The notes beneath the pieces are model-generated. The model was not told the origin of the DNA. It was given only the letters and a program-made list of their open reading frames with translations, and did not search any database. Of a DNA stretch of 64,000 bases, positions 18,664 through 28,072 are shown piece after piece (positions within the stretch are counted from its first letter, which is position 1; each line of letters begins with the position of its first letter). Source of the stretch: Trinickia diaoshuihuensis (lineage in GTDB: Bacteria > Pseudomonadota > Gammaproteobacteria > Burkholderiales > Burkholderiaceae); NCBI RefSeq assembly GCF_003390925.1, contig NZ_QUBS01000089.1:124001-188000 (forward strand). The letters are read 5' to 3'. Made by a program: the position numbers and the translations under genes.

Positions 18664-20619
18664 TCAATCGACGCGGCTCTCGTTCGTCTGTGTGCCGTCC
18701 CGTTCGGCCAGCTTCGCCTCGTACCTGGCGCGTGCTTGGCGCACACCGTCGCGCGCCGAGACCTCGGGCACGGCGACCTCCCACCACCAGCCGCCGTCGT
18801 CCGTCGTGCGCGCCGGATCGGTATCGATGACGATCACCGACGTACGATCGGCCGCGCGGGCCCGTGCGAGCGCGGCTTCGAACGCGCCGATATCGGCGGC
18901 ATGCTCGGCCACCGCGCCGAGCGAGCGCGCATGCGCGGCGAAGTCGATTTGCGGCGCGCCGAGCGGGCCTTGCAGGCAGTCGTCGAGCAGGTTGTTGAAC
19001 GGCGCGCCGCCGCAGGCTTGCTGAAGGCGGTTAATACAGCCGTAGCCGCGGTTGTCGAGCACGACGACGATGAGCTTCGCGCCGAGCATGACCGAAGTCG
19101 CGATCTCGCTGTTCATCATGAGGTAGCTGCCGTCGCCGACGAACACGATGACCTCGCGCTCCGGACGCGCCAGTTTCGCGCCGAGCCCGCCGGCGATTTC
19201 ATAACCCATGCACGAATAGCCGTACTCGACGTGATAGCCGCCGGGCCGGCCCACACGCCATAGCTTGTGCAATTCCGCCGGCAGCGTGCCCGCCGCGCAA
19301 ACGGCGATGTCTTGCTGCGGCGAGGCCGCGCCCGAGCGCTGCACGGCGCCGATGACGTCGGCGTCGTAGGGCAGCGCGCCCGCCGTCGGCGAGGCGTGCG
19401 TGCGCGAGCGCACCGTCTCGCGCCATGCGCTGCAGAGCGAGTGCGCGCGCTCGGTCCAAGCCGGCGCGGCGCGCCAATCGCCGAGCCGCTCGCTCAGCGC
19501 ATCGAGCGCCGCGCGGGCATCCGATAGGATCGTCGCCGCCCGGTGTTTGAGCGCATCGAACGCATTGGCGTTGATGCCGACGACCTGCGCTTGCGTAAAC
19601 AGCGTGTTGGAGCCCGTCGTGAAGTCTTGCAAGCGCGTGCCCACGGCGATCACGCAATCGGCGTCGTGCGCCAGCGCATTGGCCGCGCTCGCACCGGTGA
19701 CGCCGACGGCGCCGGCGTTCAGGGGATGGTCCCAAGCAAGCGCGCCTTTCCCCGCTTGCGTTTCGCCGACGGCAATACCGTGCCGCTCGGCGAACGCGCG
19801 CAGCGCATCCGTGCCGCCGCGGCTGTAGAGCACGCCGCCGCCCGCGACGATGACGGGCCGCGAGGCGGCGCGCAACGCTTGCACGGCCGCTTCGAGTTCC
19901 TCTTCGACAGGGGCGGGGGCGTGAAAGCGCACGATACGCGGTTCGAAAAACGAGCGCGGATAGTCGTAGGCCATCGCTTGCACGTCTTGCGGCAGCGCGA
20001 GCGTGACGGGGCCGGCCAGCGCCGCGTCGGTCAACACGCGCATGGCGCGCGGCAACGCGCTCAGCAACTGAGCGGGATGCACGATACGGTCGAAGTAGCG
20101 CGAGACCGGTCTGAGCGTGTCGTTGGCGGAGACGCCGCCGTCCTGGAAGTCCTCCACCTGCTGCAACACGGGATCGGGCGCGCGCGATACGAATACGTCG
20201 CCGGGCAGCAGCAGCACGGGCAGGCGGTTCACGTGCGCGAGCGCGGCGGCGGTGACCAGGTTCGTCGCGCCGGGGCCGATGGAGGTCGTCACGGCCATCA
20301 TGCGGCGCCTGAAGTGCGCTTTCGCATAGGCGATGGCACTGTGCGCCATCGCTTGCTCGTTGTGCGCGCGATAGGTCGGCAACACGTCGCGGTGTTGGTA
20401 GAGCGCCTCGCCGATGCCGGCGACGTTGCCGTGGCCGAAGATCGCAAAGACACCGCCGAACATCGGCACCGTCGATGCGCCGTCTTCGCCCACCACCTGC
20501 TGGGCGGCCAGATACCGCACGAGCGCTTGCGCGGCCGTCAATCGAATCGTCGATGCCGGCGCTTCGCCTTGGCCCGCGAGCGCATCGCCGGCCGATGGTT
20601 GTTCGAGTCGTACGTTCAT
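18664..20619 (-). CDS. iolD: 3D-(3,5/4)-trihydroxycyclohexane-1,2-dione acylhydrolase
   Basis: 651 residues, thiamine-diphosphate enzyme that opens the inositol ring to give 5-deoxy-glucuronate. N-terminal ThDP Pyr domain with the catalytic-type Glu in THE-like context (YRAHNEQAMAH), central domain, and C-terminal ThDP-binding motif GDGSYLMMNSE. ATG at 20619 shares a base with the iolC stop, so translation is coupled. Length and motifs fit the IolD family. Confidence 0.95.
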   Translation of the reverse strand: MNVRLEQPSAGDALAGQGEAPASTIRLTAAQALVRYLAAQQVVGEDGASTVPMFGGVFAIFGHGNVAGIGEALYQHRDVLPTYRAHNEQAMAHSAIAYAKAHFRRRMMAVTTSIGPGATNLVTAAALAHVNRLPVLLLPGDVFVSRAPDPVLQQVEDFQDGGVSANDTLRPVSRYFDRIVHPAQLLSALPRAMRVLTDAALAGPVTLALPQDVQAMAYDYPRSFFEPRIVRFHAPAPVEEELEAAVQALRAASRPVIVAGGGVLYSRGGTDALRAFAERHGIAVGETQAGKGALAWDHPLNAGAVGVTGASAANALAHDADCVIAVGTRLQDFTTGSNTLFTQAQVVGINANAFDALKHRAATILSDARAALDALSERLGDWRAAPAWTERAHSLCSAWRETVRSRTHASPTAGALPYDADVIGAVQRSGAASPQQDIAVCAAGTLPAELHKLWRVGRPGGYHVEYGYSCMGYEIAGGLGAKLARPEREVIVFVGDGSYLMMNSEIATSVMLGAKLIVVVLDNRGYGCINRLQQACGGAPFNNLLDDCLQGPLGAPQIDFAAHARSLGAVAEHAADIGAFEAALARARAADRTSVIVIDTDPARTTDDGGWWWEVAVPEVSARDGVRQARARYEAKLAERDGTQTNESRVD

Positions 20620-22634
20620 CACGCCGCCTCCCGCCGCGCCGCGTGCGCTTGCACGGCTCCGCCGCTTTCTTGGCGGGCCGAACGCCACGCATGAATCAGC
20701 GTCTCGAAGGTTGCCCGCACTTGCGCGACAAGCGCCGCATCGTCGATCTCGCCGGCCAGCCATGCACGGCTCGGCTCGTGGAAGATGGTCCGTCCCACCG
20801 TGAATCCCTTGCACGTTTTCGAGGCGGCTGCCGCGCGGAAACCTTCGCTCAACGTGTCGACGCCGGCCGAGAGACCGAGCAGCACCACGCCGTGGCAATA
20901 CGGATCGCGTTCGGCGATCAGCGCATCGATCGCTTGCCATTGGTCGGCGGCGAGCGGGGCCAGTTTCCACCACTCGGGCTGGATGCCCAGGTTATACAGC
21001 CGCTTCAGCGCGCGAAATACCGTATCGGGCGCGTAGGGGAGGGTGTCGCGCTTGGGCGGGATGACTTCGAGCAATAATTCGTGCCCGCTTGCCTGCACCG
21101 CGTCGTAAAGCGCGCGCAATTGCGCCTCTTGCTCGACGCGTTCGTCCATCGGCGCATCGGGATGGTATTGCACGAGACATTTGACCACGTGCTCGTGCGG
21201 CCACGCGACGAGCGCCGTGCCGACCGAGCGTCCGTGCTGGAACACGAGCGGCGAGGAGCCGGGCAGCTCCACCGGGCGTCCGATCCACCAGCCGCGTCCC
21301 GTCGCGGCATTCAGGGCGTCCTGGCCGTAGCGGTCGTCGATCAGGACGCCGATGCGCCCCTGCAGTGAGAGCGCTCGTTCGGTTTGCGCCACGGCATCGA
21401 CGAACAGTTGCTTCAGTTCGGAGACCCGCGCGATGCTGGCGCCCGTTTGCTGAGCCAGTTCGAAGAACTGGTTGCGGTGATCGAACGCGAAGCCGAGTAC
21501 TTCCTCGTGGACGGGCCTCGGCACGCTCACGCGATGCAGCCGCGCGAGCTTGGCATCGAGGTCGGGCCGGCGCATGCTGGCCGGATCGCGTGCGAGCGCA
21601 TCGCGCAAGTAGTCGAGTTCGGCCGGCGTCGGCATGGCCGGTGCGCAGGCGTGGCGCGAGACCACGAGCGCGCCGCAGAGGTTGGCGGTTTGCGCGCAAC
21701 GCGCGAGCGGCGCGTCGCGCAGCCATTCGGAGAGAAAACCCGACGCGAACGCATCGCCGGCGCCAAGCACGTTCAGCACTTCGACCTGCATGCCGTGCTC
21801 CGTGGGGGCGTCGTCGAGCGAGGCGGGTACGCTACCCTCGATGATCGTGCAGCCCAGAGGCCCGCGCTTGACGACGAGCGTCGCGGGCGTGACGGCGCGC
21901 ACCATGGCTAGTGCGTCGACGAGTTCATGCTTGCCGCCGGCGATGCGAAATTCCTCTTCCGTGCCGATGATCAAATCGAACAGCGGCAAAATCCGCTGCA
22001 AATGGGCGGTGACGTTTTCGTCGGCGATAAAGCGCGTCTCGCCGTCGGCCTTGCCTGTCAGCCCCCACAGCACGGGCCGATAGTCGATATCGAGGACGGT
22101 GCGCACTTGATTGCGGCGCGCGTATTCGAGCGCGCGGCGGCTGGCGCGGTTCACGCGCTCCGTCGAAAAGTGCGTGCCCGTGATGAGCAGGGCCTTGCTC
22201 GAGGCGACGAACGCTTCGTCGAAGTCGCTTTCATCGATCGCCATGTCCGCGCAGTTCTCGCGATGGAAGATCAGCGGGAACGTGTCGCGATCCTTGATGC
22301 CCAGCAGGACGAGCGCGGTGAGCCGGTCGGCGTCGGTGCGCGTATGGCTGACGTCGCAGCCTTCGCGTGCGAGCGTTTCGGTCAGAAAACGCCCCATGTG
22401 ATCGTTGCCAACGCGTGCAAGCATGGCCGAGGCGAGCCCGAGCCGCGCGCAGCCGAAGGCGATATTGGCCGACGAGCCGCCGAGATACTTCGCAAAGCTC
22501 GTGACGTCCTCCAACCGCGCGCCGATTTGTTGGGCATACAGATCGACCGCGAGGCGGCCGAGGCAGATGATGTCGCGCGTTCGGCCCGGCGCGAAGCGGC
22601 TGGTGGTCATGTTAGAGGTAGGAGAGGCAGCCAT
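20619..22634 (-). CDS. iolC: Fused 5-dehydro-2-deoxygluconokinase / DUF2090 (IolJ-type aldolase) protein
   Basis: 671 residues. Residues about 18-340 are a PfkB-family sugar kinase (LGGSSANIAFG near the start, catalytic-base motif LGAGDAFASGF near 295), matching IolC. Residues about 350-650 are a DUF2090 domain, predicted to act as the 5-dehydro-2-deoxyphosphogluconate aldolase. One protein thus covers two consecutive steps. ATG at 22634 has AAGGA upstream; a second ATG at 22610 is possible. Fusion is known in proteobacterial inositol loci. Confidence 0.93.
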   Translation of the reverse strand: MAASPTSNMTTSRFAPGRTRDIICLGRLAVDLYAQQIGARLEDVTSFAKYLGGSSANIAFGCARLGLASAMLARVGNDHMGRFLTETLAREGCDVSHTRTDADRLTALVLLGIKDRDTFPLIFHRENCADMAIDESDFDEAFVASSKALLITGTHFSTERVNRASRRALEYARRNQVRTVLDIDYRPVLWGLTGKADGETRFIADENVTAHLQRILPLFDLIIGTEEEFRIAGGKHELVDALAMVRAVTPATLVVKRGPLGCTIIEGSVPASLDDAPTEHGMQVEVLNVLGAGDAFASGFLSEWLRDAPLARCAQTANLCGALVVSRHACAPAMPTPAELDYLRDALARDPASMRRPDLDAKLARLHRVSVPRPVHEEVLGFAFDHRNQFFELAQQTGASIARVSELKQLFVDAVAQTERALSLQGRIGVLIDDRYGQDALNAATGRGWWIGRPVELPGSSPLVFQHGRSVGTALVAWPHEHVVKCLVQYHPDAPMDERVEQEAQLRALYDAVQASGHELLLEVIPPKRDTLPYAPDTVFRALKRLYNLGIQPEWWKLAPLAADQWQAIDALIAERDPYCHGVVLLGLSAGVDTLSEGFRAAAASKTCKGFTVGRTIFHEPSRAWLAGEIDDAALVAQVRATFETLIHAWRSARQESGGAVQAHAARREAA

Positions 22635-22668
22635 GAAAGGAATCCTTCAGTGAGCGTCGTGAACCGCG

Positions 22669-23484
22669 TTAGATCGTTGCGCCGTCGAGCTCGGCAATCA
22701 TTTTCTGCATCTCCGCGCCGCCCGCCATCATGTCGAGGACGGCTTCCTTGCTGATCGTATCCTTCGTAAAGGTGCCCATCGAACGGCCGCGATTGAGCAA
22801 CGTGAACGAATCGCCGATCGGGTAGGCGTGATGCACGTTGTGGGTGATGAAAATGACGGAGATGCCGCGCTCGCGCGCCTTGTGAATCAGTTTGAGCACG
22901 TTGAAGCTTTGTTTGACGCCGAGCGCGGCCGTGGGCTCGTCCAGGATCAGCACGCGCGCGCCGAAGTGGATCGCGCGCGCGATGGCCAGACACTGACGCT
23001 CGCCGCCCGACATGGTGCCGATCGGCTGATGCGGATCGCGCACGTTGATGCCCATCTCGGCGAGCTTCTCGCGCGCCGTCGTCGCGGCCGTTTCGATGTC
23101 GAGCACGTTGATGAGCCCGAACAGCTTTTTGCTCGGCTCGCGGCCCATGAAGAAGTTGCGGGCGACCGAGAGCAGCGGGACCAGCGCGAGGTCTTGATAG
23201 ACGGTGGCGATGCCGAGATCGAGCGCATCTTTGGGCGAGGCGAACGCCACCGGCTGGCCATCGACGAGGTACTGGCCTTCGCTCGGTTGATGCACGCCCG
23301 CGAGCGTCTTGATCAGCGTCGATTTGCCGGCGCCATTGTCGCCGAGCAGGCAATGCACCTCGCCGCGCCGCAGCCGCAGCGTGACGTCTTTGAGCGCGAT
23401 CACGGTGCCGAAATAACGGCTGACGTTTTCGAGCGCGAGGATGGTGTCGTCGTTTCGATCTTGCATGGGAGTGGCGGTAGTCAT
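22669..23484 (-). CDS. Sugar ABC transporter ATP-binding protein (inositol uptake)
   Basis: 271 residues, a single ATPase domain like FrcA rather than the double-length RbsA/XylG type. Walker [10 protein letters not shown], signature MSGGERQ, Walker [13 protein letters not shown], switch His in ITHNVHH. It lies 34 bp upstream of iolC and 15 bp downstream of the permease, in one operon. Energises import of myo-inositol or a related polyol. Confidence 0.92.
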   Translation of the reverse strand: MTTATPMQDRNDDTILALENVSRYFGTVIALKDVTLRLRRGEVHCLLGDNGAGKSTLIKTLAGVHQPSEGQYLVDGQPVAFASPKDALDLGIATVYQDLALVPLLSVARNFFMGREPSKKLFGLINVLDIETAATTAREKLAEMGINVRDPHQPIGTMSGGERQCLAIARAIHFGARVLILDEPTAALGVKQSFNVLKLIHKARERGISVIFITHNVHHAYPIGDSFTLLNRGRSMGTFTKDTISKEAVLDMMAGGAEMQKMIAELDGATI

Positions 23485-23499
23485 CGTTTCCTCCGTGGC

Positions 23500-24660
23500 T
23501 CAACGCGATTGCGCGACGCGGCTGCGCACGTAGTGGTTGAAGAGCACGGCGAACAGCAGCATCAGACCGAGGAACACGCGGAACCAATCGGAATCGATGC
23601 TCGTGTAGGTGATGCCGATCTGCACGACGCCGAAGATCAGCGAGCCGAAGCACGCGCCGACCACGGAGCCGTAGCCGCCCGTGAGCAACGTTCCGCCGAT
23701 GACGGCCGCGATGATCGCTTCGAATTCCTTTTGCAATCCGCGGTCGGCGGCGGCCGAGCCGATATCGCACACTTGCAGCACCGCGAACAGGCAGGCGCAG
23801 AACGCCGTCAGCACGAACAGGCGAATCTTGACGCGGCGCACGGGCACGCCGACGTTTTTGGCGGCGTTCGCATCGCCGCCGACGGCGAAGATCCAGTTGC
23901 CGAGGCGCGTCTTGGCGAGCGTAAAGGCGCACACGGCGGCGAGCGCGAGCCACCAGACGATGACCTTCGGCACGCCGGGCACGAGCGGCTCGCCCGAGTC
24001 GAGCAGCTTGACGAGGCCGAGATGGCCGAGCCAGCGGAACAGGCCGTGGAACGCGACGCCTTGGAACAAGGCATGCGCCAGCGGGCTTTGCGCGGCGACG
24101 TCGCCCACGCCCGAAATGATCGTGCGGTCGGCGAACATGACCGAGAGGGCCAGCGTCAAGCCGCGCAAGATGAACATGAACGCGAGCGTGACGATGAACG
24201 AGGGCAGCCGCGTGCGCATGACGAGGTAGCCGTTGAGCGCGCCGAGCAGCATCGAACCCACGAATGCGAATACGATGGCCAGCTCGATGGGCCAGTGAAA
24301 GTACATGGTCGGCAGCGCGACCATCATGCCCGCGAAGCCGATCATCGAACCGATCGACAAGTCGAATTCACCTGCGATCATCAGCAGACAGGCGCCGACG
24401 GCGATGAGCCCGAGATAGGCCGCGACCTGCGACCAGTTCATGATGCCGTCGAGATTGAACATGCCGGAGTTGCCGGCGCCGATCGCGAAGACGAGGAACA
24501 CCATGACGGTGCCCGCGAGCGAGGCGAACTCGGGGCGGGAAAGAAACTGCTTGAACCGCGATTCGCGGCGCACGCGTTCGTCGAGCGAGCCGGATCCGCC
24601 CGGCGGGTTCTGCTGCGCGTGTTTGCGTAGGTTGGCGTGGAAGTGATCGGCGACGCCCAT
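23500..24660 (-). CDS. Sugar ABC transporter permease (inositol uptake)
   Basis: 386 residues, RbsC/FrcC-type inner-membrane permease with about ten hydrophobic segments and a long cytoplasmic N-terminus. Family sequences include GEFDLSIGSM and TRLGNWIFAVGGDANAAKNVGV (ATPase contact loop) and EAIIAAVIGGTLLTGGYGSV. Between the binding protein and the ATPase genes in the inositol operon. Confidence 0.93.
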   Translation of the reverse strand: MGVADHFHANLRKHAQQNPPGGSGSLDERVRRESRFKQFLSRPEFASLAGTVMVFLVFAIGAGNSGMFNLDGIMNWSQVAAYLGLIAVGACLLMIAGEFDLSIGSMIGFAGMMVALPTMYFHWPIELAIVFAFVGSMLLGALNGYLVMRTRLPSFIVTLAFMFILRGLTLALSVMFADRTIISGVGDVAAQSPLAHALFQGVAFHGLFRWLGHLGLVKLLDSGEPLVPGVPKVIVWWLALAAVCAFTLAKTRLGNWIFAVGGDANAAKNVGVPVRRVKIRLFVLTAFCACLFAVLQVCDIGSAAADRGLQKEFEAIIAAVIGGTLLTGGYGSVVGACFGSLIFGVVQIGITYTSIDSDWFRVFLGLMLLFAVLFNHYVRSRVAQSR

Positions 24661-24778
24661 CGAATGTCTCCTTGGGCAGCGCGGGGCGAACCGCTCGGTC
24701 CGCGCCGCGCCGTCATGCTTTATAGCTGGATTGCAAAGGCCGCTCTTTCAAACCGCGAGCGATGGGTGCTCGCGGGAA

Positions 24779-25837
24779 TCAGCGGTACTGCCCCGCGTAT
24801 TTCTCGACTTTGTCGATATTGGCTTTCGTGATGAAGCCCGGACCGGAAAGAATCGTGTCGGGCTGATACACGGGCTGGAGCCCATAGGTTTCGAGCCGCT
24901 TTTGGAACTTCGGATTGCCTTGCAGCGTCTTTTCGATCTTCAACGGATCGGTGGTGTGGTTTTGCTTGGCGATCGCGAGCACGGCGACGGCTAGATAGCC
25001 TTGCAGGTACGGCTGCTGATCGATCGCGAATTGGATCGTGCCGTCCTTGATCGCGCCGGCGATATCGTTGTCGAAGTCGAACGTCGCGAACCAGAGCTTG
25101 CCCGCCAGACCCATGTCCTTCAGCGCGCGAATCGTCGGATCGGCGGAGAGCGGTCCGAGCGCGAGCACGGCGCCCGTATTGGCGTGATTGCGCAAGTAGG
25201 CTTGAACCTTCGATTTGACGCCGTTCGGATCTTGGCCCGCGTCGAGCGTGGACGCCTTGAAGTCGACGCCGAGCGCCTCGGCGAAGCCGCGGCAGCGTTC
25301 GAACGAGGCCGGATTCGTCGCGTAGTGGTTCACGCACAGGAACGATTTGATGCCCGCCGCCTTCGCCTTCTCGCCGGCCGCATGACCCGCGACGTATTCG
25401 GGCTGGCCGATGTGCATGATCGCGCCGAGTTGCTTGCTCTGCTCGAGCGTGCCCGAGTTGATCGTCACGAGCGCAATCTTCTTGTCGGTGACCTTCTTGA
25501 TGGAGCTTTTGAGCACGTCGAAGTCGGCCACCGTCGTAGCGACGCCGTCGTAGTTGTGCGCCGCCGCCTGTTCGATCAACCGCGCCATGTCCGACAAATC
25601 GCCGTTCGGCGGATTGCGGTAGTCGGTCTCGACGTTGAAGTCCTCGTCGGCCTGCTTGATCGCGTTCTTGATCGTGTTCCACCAGGAATCGGAATCGGGC
25701 GCGTGACTCACGAGCACGAAGTGAGCGTCAGCCGCCTGCGCCGGCTGGACCGCGAACGGACCGAACGCCAATGCGAGCGCCGAGGTGAATGCCGCCGCGA
25801 ACGTTCTCAGAGCGGCCTTGCGGGTGCAAAGTCTCAT
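24779..25837 (-). CDS. Periplasmic sugar-binding protein (inositol uptake)
   Basis: 352 residues with a signal peptide cleaved near AQA-ADAHF (about residue 35). Periplasmic binding protein of the ribose/galactose type 1 family (FVLVSHAPDSDSWWNTIKNAIKQA at the start of the mature part). First gene of the minus-strand inositol operon, divergent from the RpiR-type regulator, with the palindrome at 25956 in its promoter region. Myo-inositol as ligand is inferred from context. Confidence 0.92.
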   Translation of the reverse strand: MRLCTRKAALRTFAAAFTSALALAFGPFAVQPAQAADAHFVLVSHAPDSDSWWNTIKNAIKQADEDFNVETDYRNPPNGDLSDMARLIEQAAAHNYDGVATTVADFDVLKSSIKKVTDKKIALVTINSGTLEQSKQLGAIMHIGQPEYVAGHAAGEKAKAAGIKSFLCVNHYATNPASFERCRGFAEALGVDFKASTLDAGQDPNGVKSKVQAYLRNHANTGAVLALGPLSADPTIRALKDMGLAGKLWFATFDFDNDIAGAIKDGTIQFAIDQQPYLQGYLAVAVLAIAKQNHTTDPLKIEKTLQGNPKFQKRLETYGLQPVYQPDTILSGPGFITKANIDKVEKYAGQYR

Positions 25838-25955
25838 TTGTCTCCACCTATTCGAAGTTATGTCGTTGGGAGCGACGGCGGCACGTGGCCGCGTCGCTCA
25901 CGAAACAGATTAGGCCAAGTCGTTCGCGATTGCAAAGAAAATTTCATTGCTATGG

Positions 25956-25979
25956 AAAATGGAAAATCCGTTCCATTTT
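25956..25979. promoter_or_regulatory. Candidate IolR operator palindrome
   Basis: AAAATGGAA-AATCCG-TTCCATTTT is a perfect 9-bp inverted repeat with 6-bp spacer, containing GGAA-N6-TTCC, the form described for RpiR-type IolR in rhizobia. It lies between the divergent binding-protein gene (25837) and the RpiR-type regulator (26073), where it could control both. Upstream, TTTCATTGCTATGGAAAA is a weaker second half-palindrome. Confidence 0.7.
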
Positions 25980-26072
25980 GCGGCGACCGTGCCTATAATC
26001 CGCATCGTCGGGAGGCGCGGGCCGCATGGCCGGTACGCCGCCGTTGCCCACTGAGAACAAGGACAAAGCGTC

Positions 26073-26954
26073 ATGCAGGAAGACACCACCGGCGAGCTGC
26101 CTACCGTCGACGAGCTCATGCAGCGCGTGGCCGAGGCATACGATTCGTTGCCGCGGCAGTTGAAAAGCGTGGCTTCGTATCTGGAGCAGCACCGCTCCAG
26201 CGTGATGGTGGATCGCACGAGCGACATCGCCACGAGTTGCGGCGTGCATCCGTCGGCCGTCGTGCGTTTTGCGCAGCGCTTCGGGTTTTCGGGGTTTTCG
26301 GATTTGCAGGAGGTGTTCAAGCAGGCCTATGCCGGGCAGAACCCGTCCGGGCAAACGTATAAGCAGCGCATTCGCAAGCTCATCGACGAAAAGCCGGGGC
26401 GGCTTTCGGGCGGCAACGTTGCTCGCGAGTTCGTGGCCGCGTGCCGCAACGGCCTGGACGAGCTCGAAGCGACGCTCGACGACGAGCAATTCGAAGCGGC
26501 GGTCTCCATGCTCCAGCACGCGGAAAACATCTATGTGATCGGTGTGCGGCGCTCGTTCGCGGTAGCGAGCTACATCGTCTACGCGTTGCAGCATACGGCC
26601 AAGCGCGTCCATCTCGTCTCCGGCTTCGGCGGCATGTTCCGCGAGCAGATGCGCAGCGTGAAGAAGGGCGACGTCGTGATCGCCATCAGCTTCGAGCCGT
26701 ACGGGCGTGAAACGCAGTATTGCCTGCGCATCGCGCATCACCATCAAGCGCAGACGCTCGTCATCACCGATAGCCGTCTGTCGCCGCTCGCGCGCTACGC
26801 CAGCGCGCAATTGTTCGTGAAGGAAGGCAGCGCGTTCGCGTTTCGCGCGCTGACGAGCACCATTTGTCTGTGCCAGGCGCTGTTCGTGGCGCTTGCGTAC
26901 CGGCTCGAGTTGAACGTTGAAGAATCCAAAGACACAGGAGGATACGATGACTAA
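26073..26954 (+). CDS. iolR: RpiR-family transcriptional regulator of inositol genes
   Basis: 293 residues. N-terminal helix-turn-helix of the RpiR type (about 15-90; DIATSCGVHPSAVVRFAQRFGFSGFSDLQ) and a C-terminal SIS sugar-phosphate-binding domain (about 130-270). Divergent from the inositol uptake/catabolism operon and overlapping iolG by 8 bp. Most likely a repressor released by a phosphorylated inositol intermediate, as known for IolR of this family in alphaproteobacteria; here it is inferred. Confidence 0.9.
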   Translation: MQEDTTGELPTVDELMQRVAEAYDSLPRQLKSVASYLEQHRSSVMVDRTSDIATSCGVHPSAVVRFAQRFGFSGFSDLQEVFKQAYAGQNPSGQTYKQRIRKLIDEKPGRLSGGNVAREFVAACRNGLDELEATLDDEQFEAAVSMLQHAENIYVIGVRRSFAVASYIVYALQHTAKRVHLVSGFGGMFREQMRSVKKGDVVIAISFEPYGRETQYCLRIAHHHQAQTLVITDSRLSPLARYASAQLFVKEGSAFAFRALTSTICLCQALFVALAYRLELNVEESKDTGGYDD

Positions 26955-27960
26955 CACCTGGAGCGGCGCGATCGACGTCGCGGTTTTCGGCGCGGGCCGT
27001 ATCGGCCGCATTCACGCGGGCAATCTCGCGCGTCATCCCGGCGCGCGGCTCAAGTACGTTATCGACGTGAACCGCGCGGCGGCGGCCGAGCTTGCCGCGC
27101 AGTACGGCGCGACGGTCGTCGAGGCCGACGCGGCGCTTGCCGACCCGGCCGTCGGCGCGAGTGTCATTTGTTCGAGCACCGATACGCACGCCGATTTGAT
27201 CGAACGCTCGGCTGCGTCGGGCAAGCATATCTTTTGCGAAAAGCCCGTCGATCTCGAACTCGCGCGCGCGCGGGCCTGCGCCCGTGCGGTCGAGCAAGCG
27301 GGCGTCGTCTGCATGATCGGCTTTCAGCGCCGCTTCGATCCGACGTTCTCCGCCGTCAAGGCGCGGATCGATGCCGGTGAAATCGGCACGCCCGAGATGC
27401 TCGTCGTGACGAGCCGCGATCCGGGCGCGCCGCCCGTCGAGTACATCCGGCGCTCGGGCGGCATCTTCAAGGACATGCTGATCCACGATTTCGACATCTT
27501 CCGTTGGATCCTCGACGACGAAGCGGCGACCGTGCATGCGAACGGTAGCTGCCTGACCGATCCCGCGATTCTCGATGCGGGCGACGTCGATTCGACTGCC
27601 GTGACGATCCGCACGAAGCGCGGGCGCCTGTGCCAAATCAACACGACGCGTCGCGCCGCGTACGGCTACGACCAGCGCTTCGAGGTGCTCGGCAGCGCGG
27701 GCATGCTGCAGGCGGGCAACGTGCGGCCGACCGAGGTGGTGTCCTACACGGCGAACGCCGTATCGACCGACGTACCCGAGGCGTTCTTCCTCGAACGCTA
27801 TCGCGCCGCCTACGCGAGCGAGATCGCGCATTTCTTCGACGCCGTGACGCAAGGCGCGCCCGTGCGAACGACGATCGCGGACGGCGTCAAGGCGCTCGAA
27901 CTGGCGGAGGCGGCCACGCGTTCGTGGCGGGAAGGCCGGATCGTGACGCTCGGCGAGTAA
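26947..27960 (+). CDS. iolG: Inositol 2-dehydrogenase
   Basis: 337 residues, Gfo/Idh/MocA family. Rossmann motif FGAGRIGRIHAGN (residues about 14-26), the CEKPVDLE motif with catalytic-site Lys, and DMLIHDFD near 180. Oxidises myo-inositol to scyllo-inosose with NAD, the entry step of the pathway. Overlaps the end of iolR by 8 bp. AGGAGGATACG precedes its ATG. Confidence 0.93.
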   Translation: MTNTWSGAIDVAVFGAGRIGRIHAGNLARHPGARLKYVIDVNRAAAAELAAQYGATVVEADAALADPAVGASVICSSTDTHADLIERSAASGKHIFCEKPVDLELARARACARAVEQAGVVCMIGFQRRFDPTFSAVKARIDAGEIGTPEMLVVTSRDPGAPPVEYIRRSGGIFKDMLIHDFDIFRWILDDEAATVHANGSCLTDPAILDAGDVDSTAVTIRTKRGRLCQINTTRRAAYGYDQRFEVLGSAGMLQAGNVRPTEVVSYTANAVSTDVPEAFFLERYRAAYASEIAHFFDAVTQGAPVRTTIADGVKALELAEAATRSWREGRIVTLGE

Positions 27961-28072
27961 GCGTCGAGTAGGCGTCGAGTAGGCGATAAAGCGGGCGGCG
28001 CGGGCGCGTCGTGACCGGCGTGCCCGCGGGCCGGGCGAATGAGCTTGAAACGATAGGGCAAGGAGCGAGACA

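Noticed and set aside
22828-24630. A 600-codon open frame on the plus strand opposite the inositol ABC genes
   Set aside because: It mirrors the permease and ATPase genes in another frame; composition is Arg/His/Glu-rich with no family sequence. High GC makes such long shadows common.
27961-27990. Tandem GCGTCGAGTAG repeat after iolG
   Set aside because: Only two copies and a part of a third; too short to call a functional repeat.
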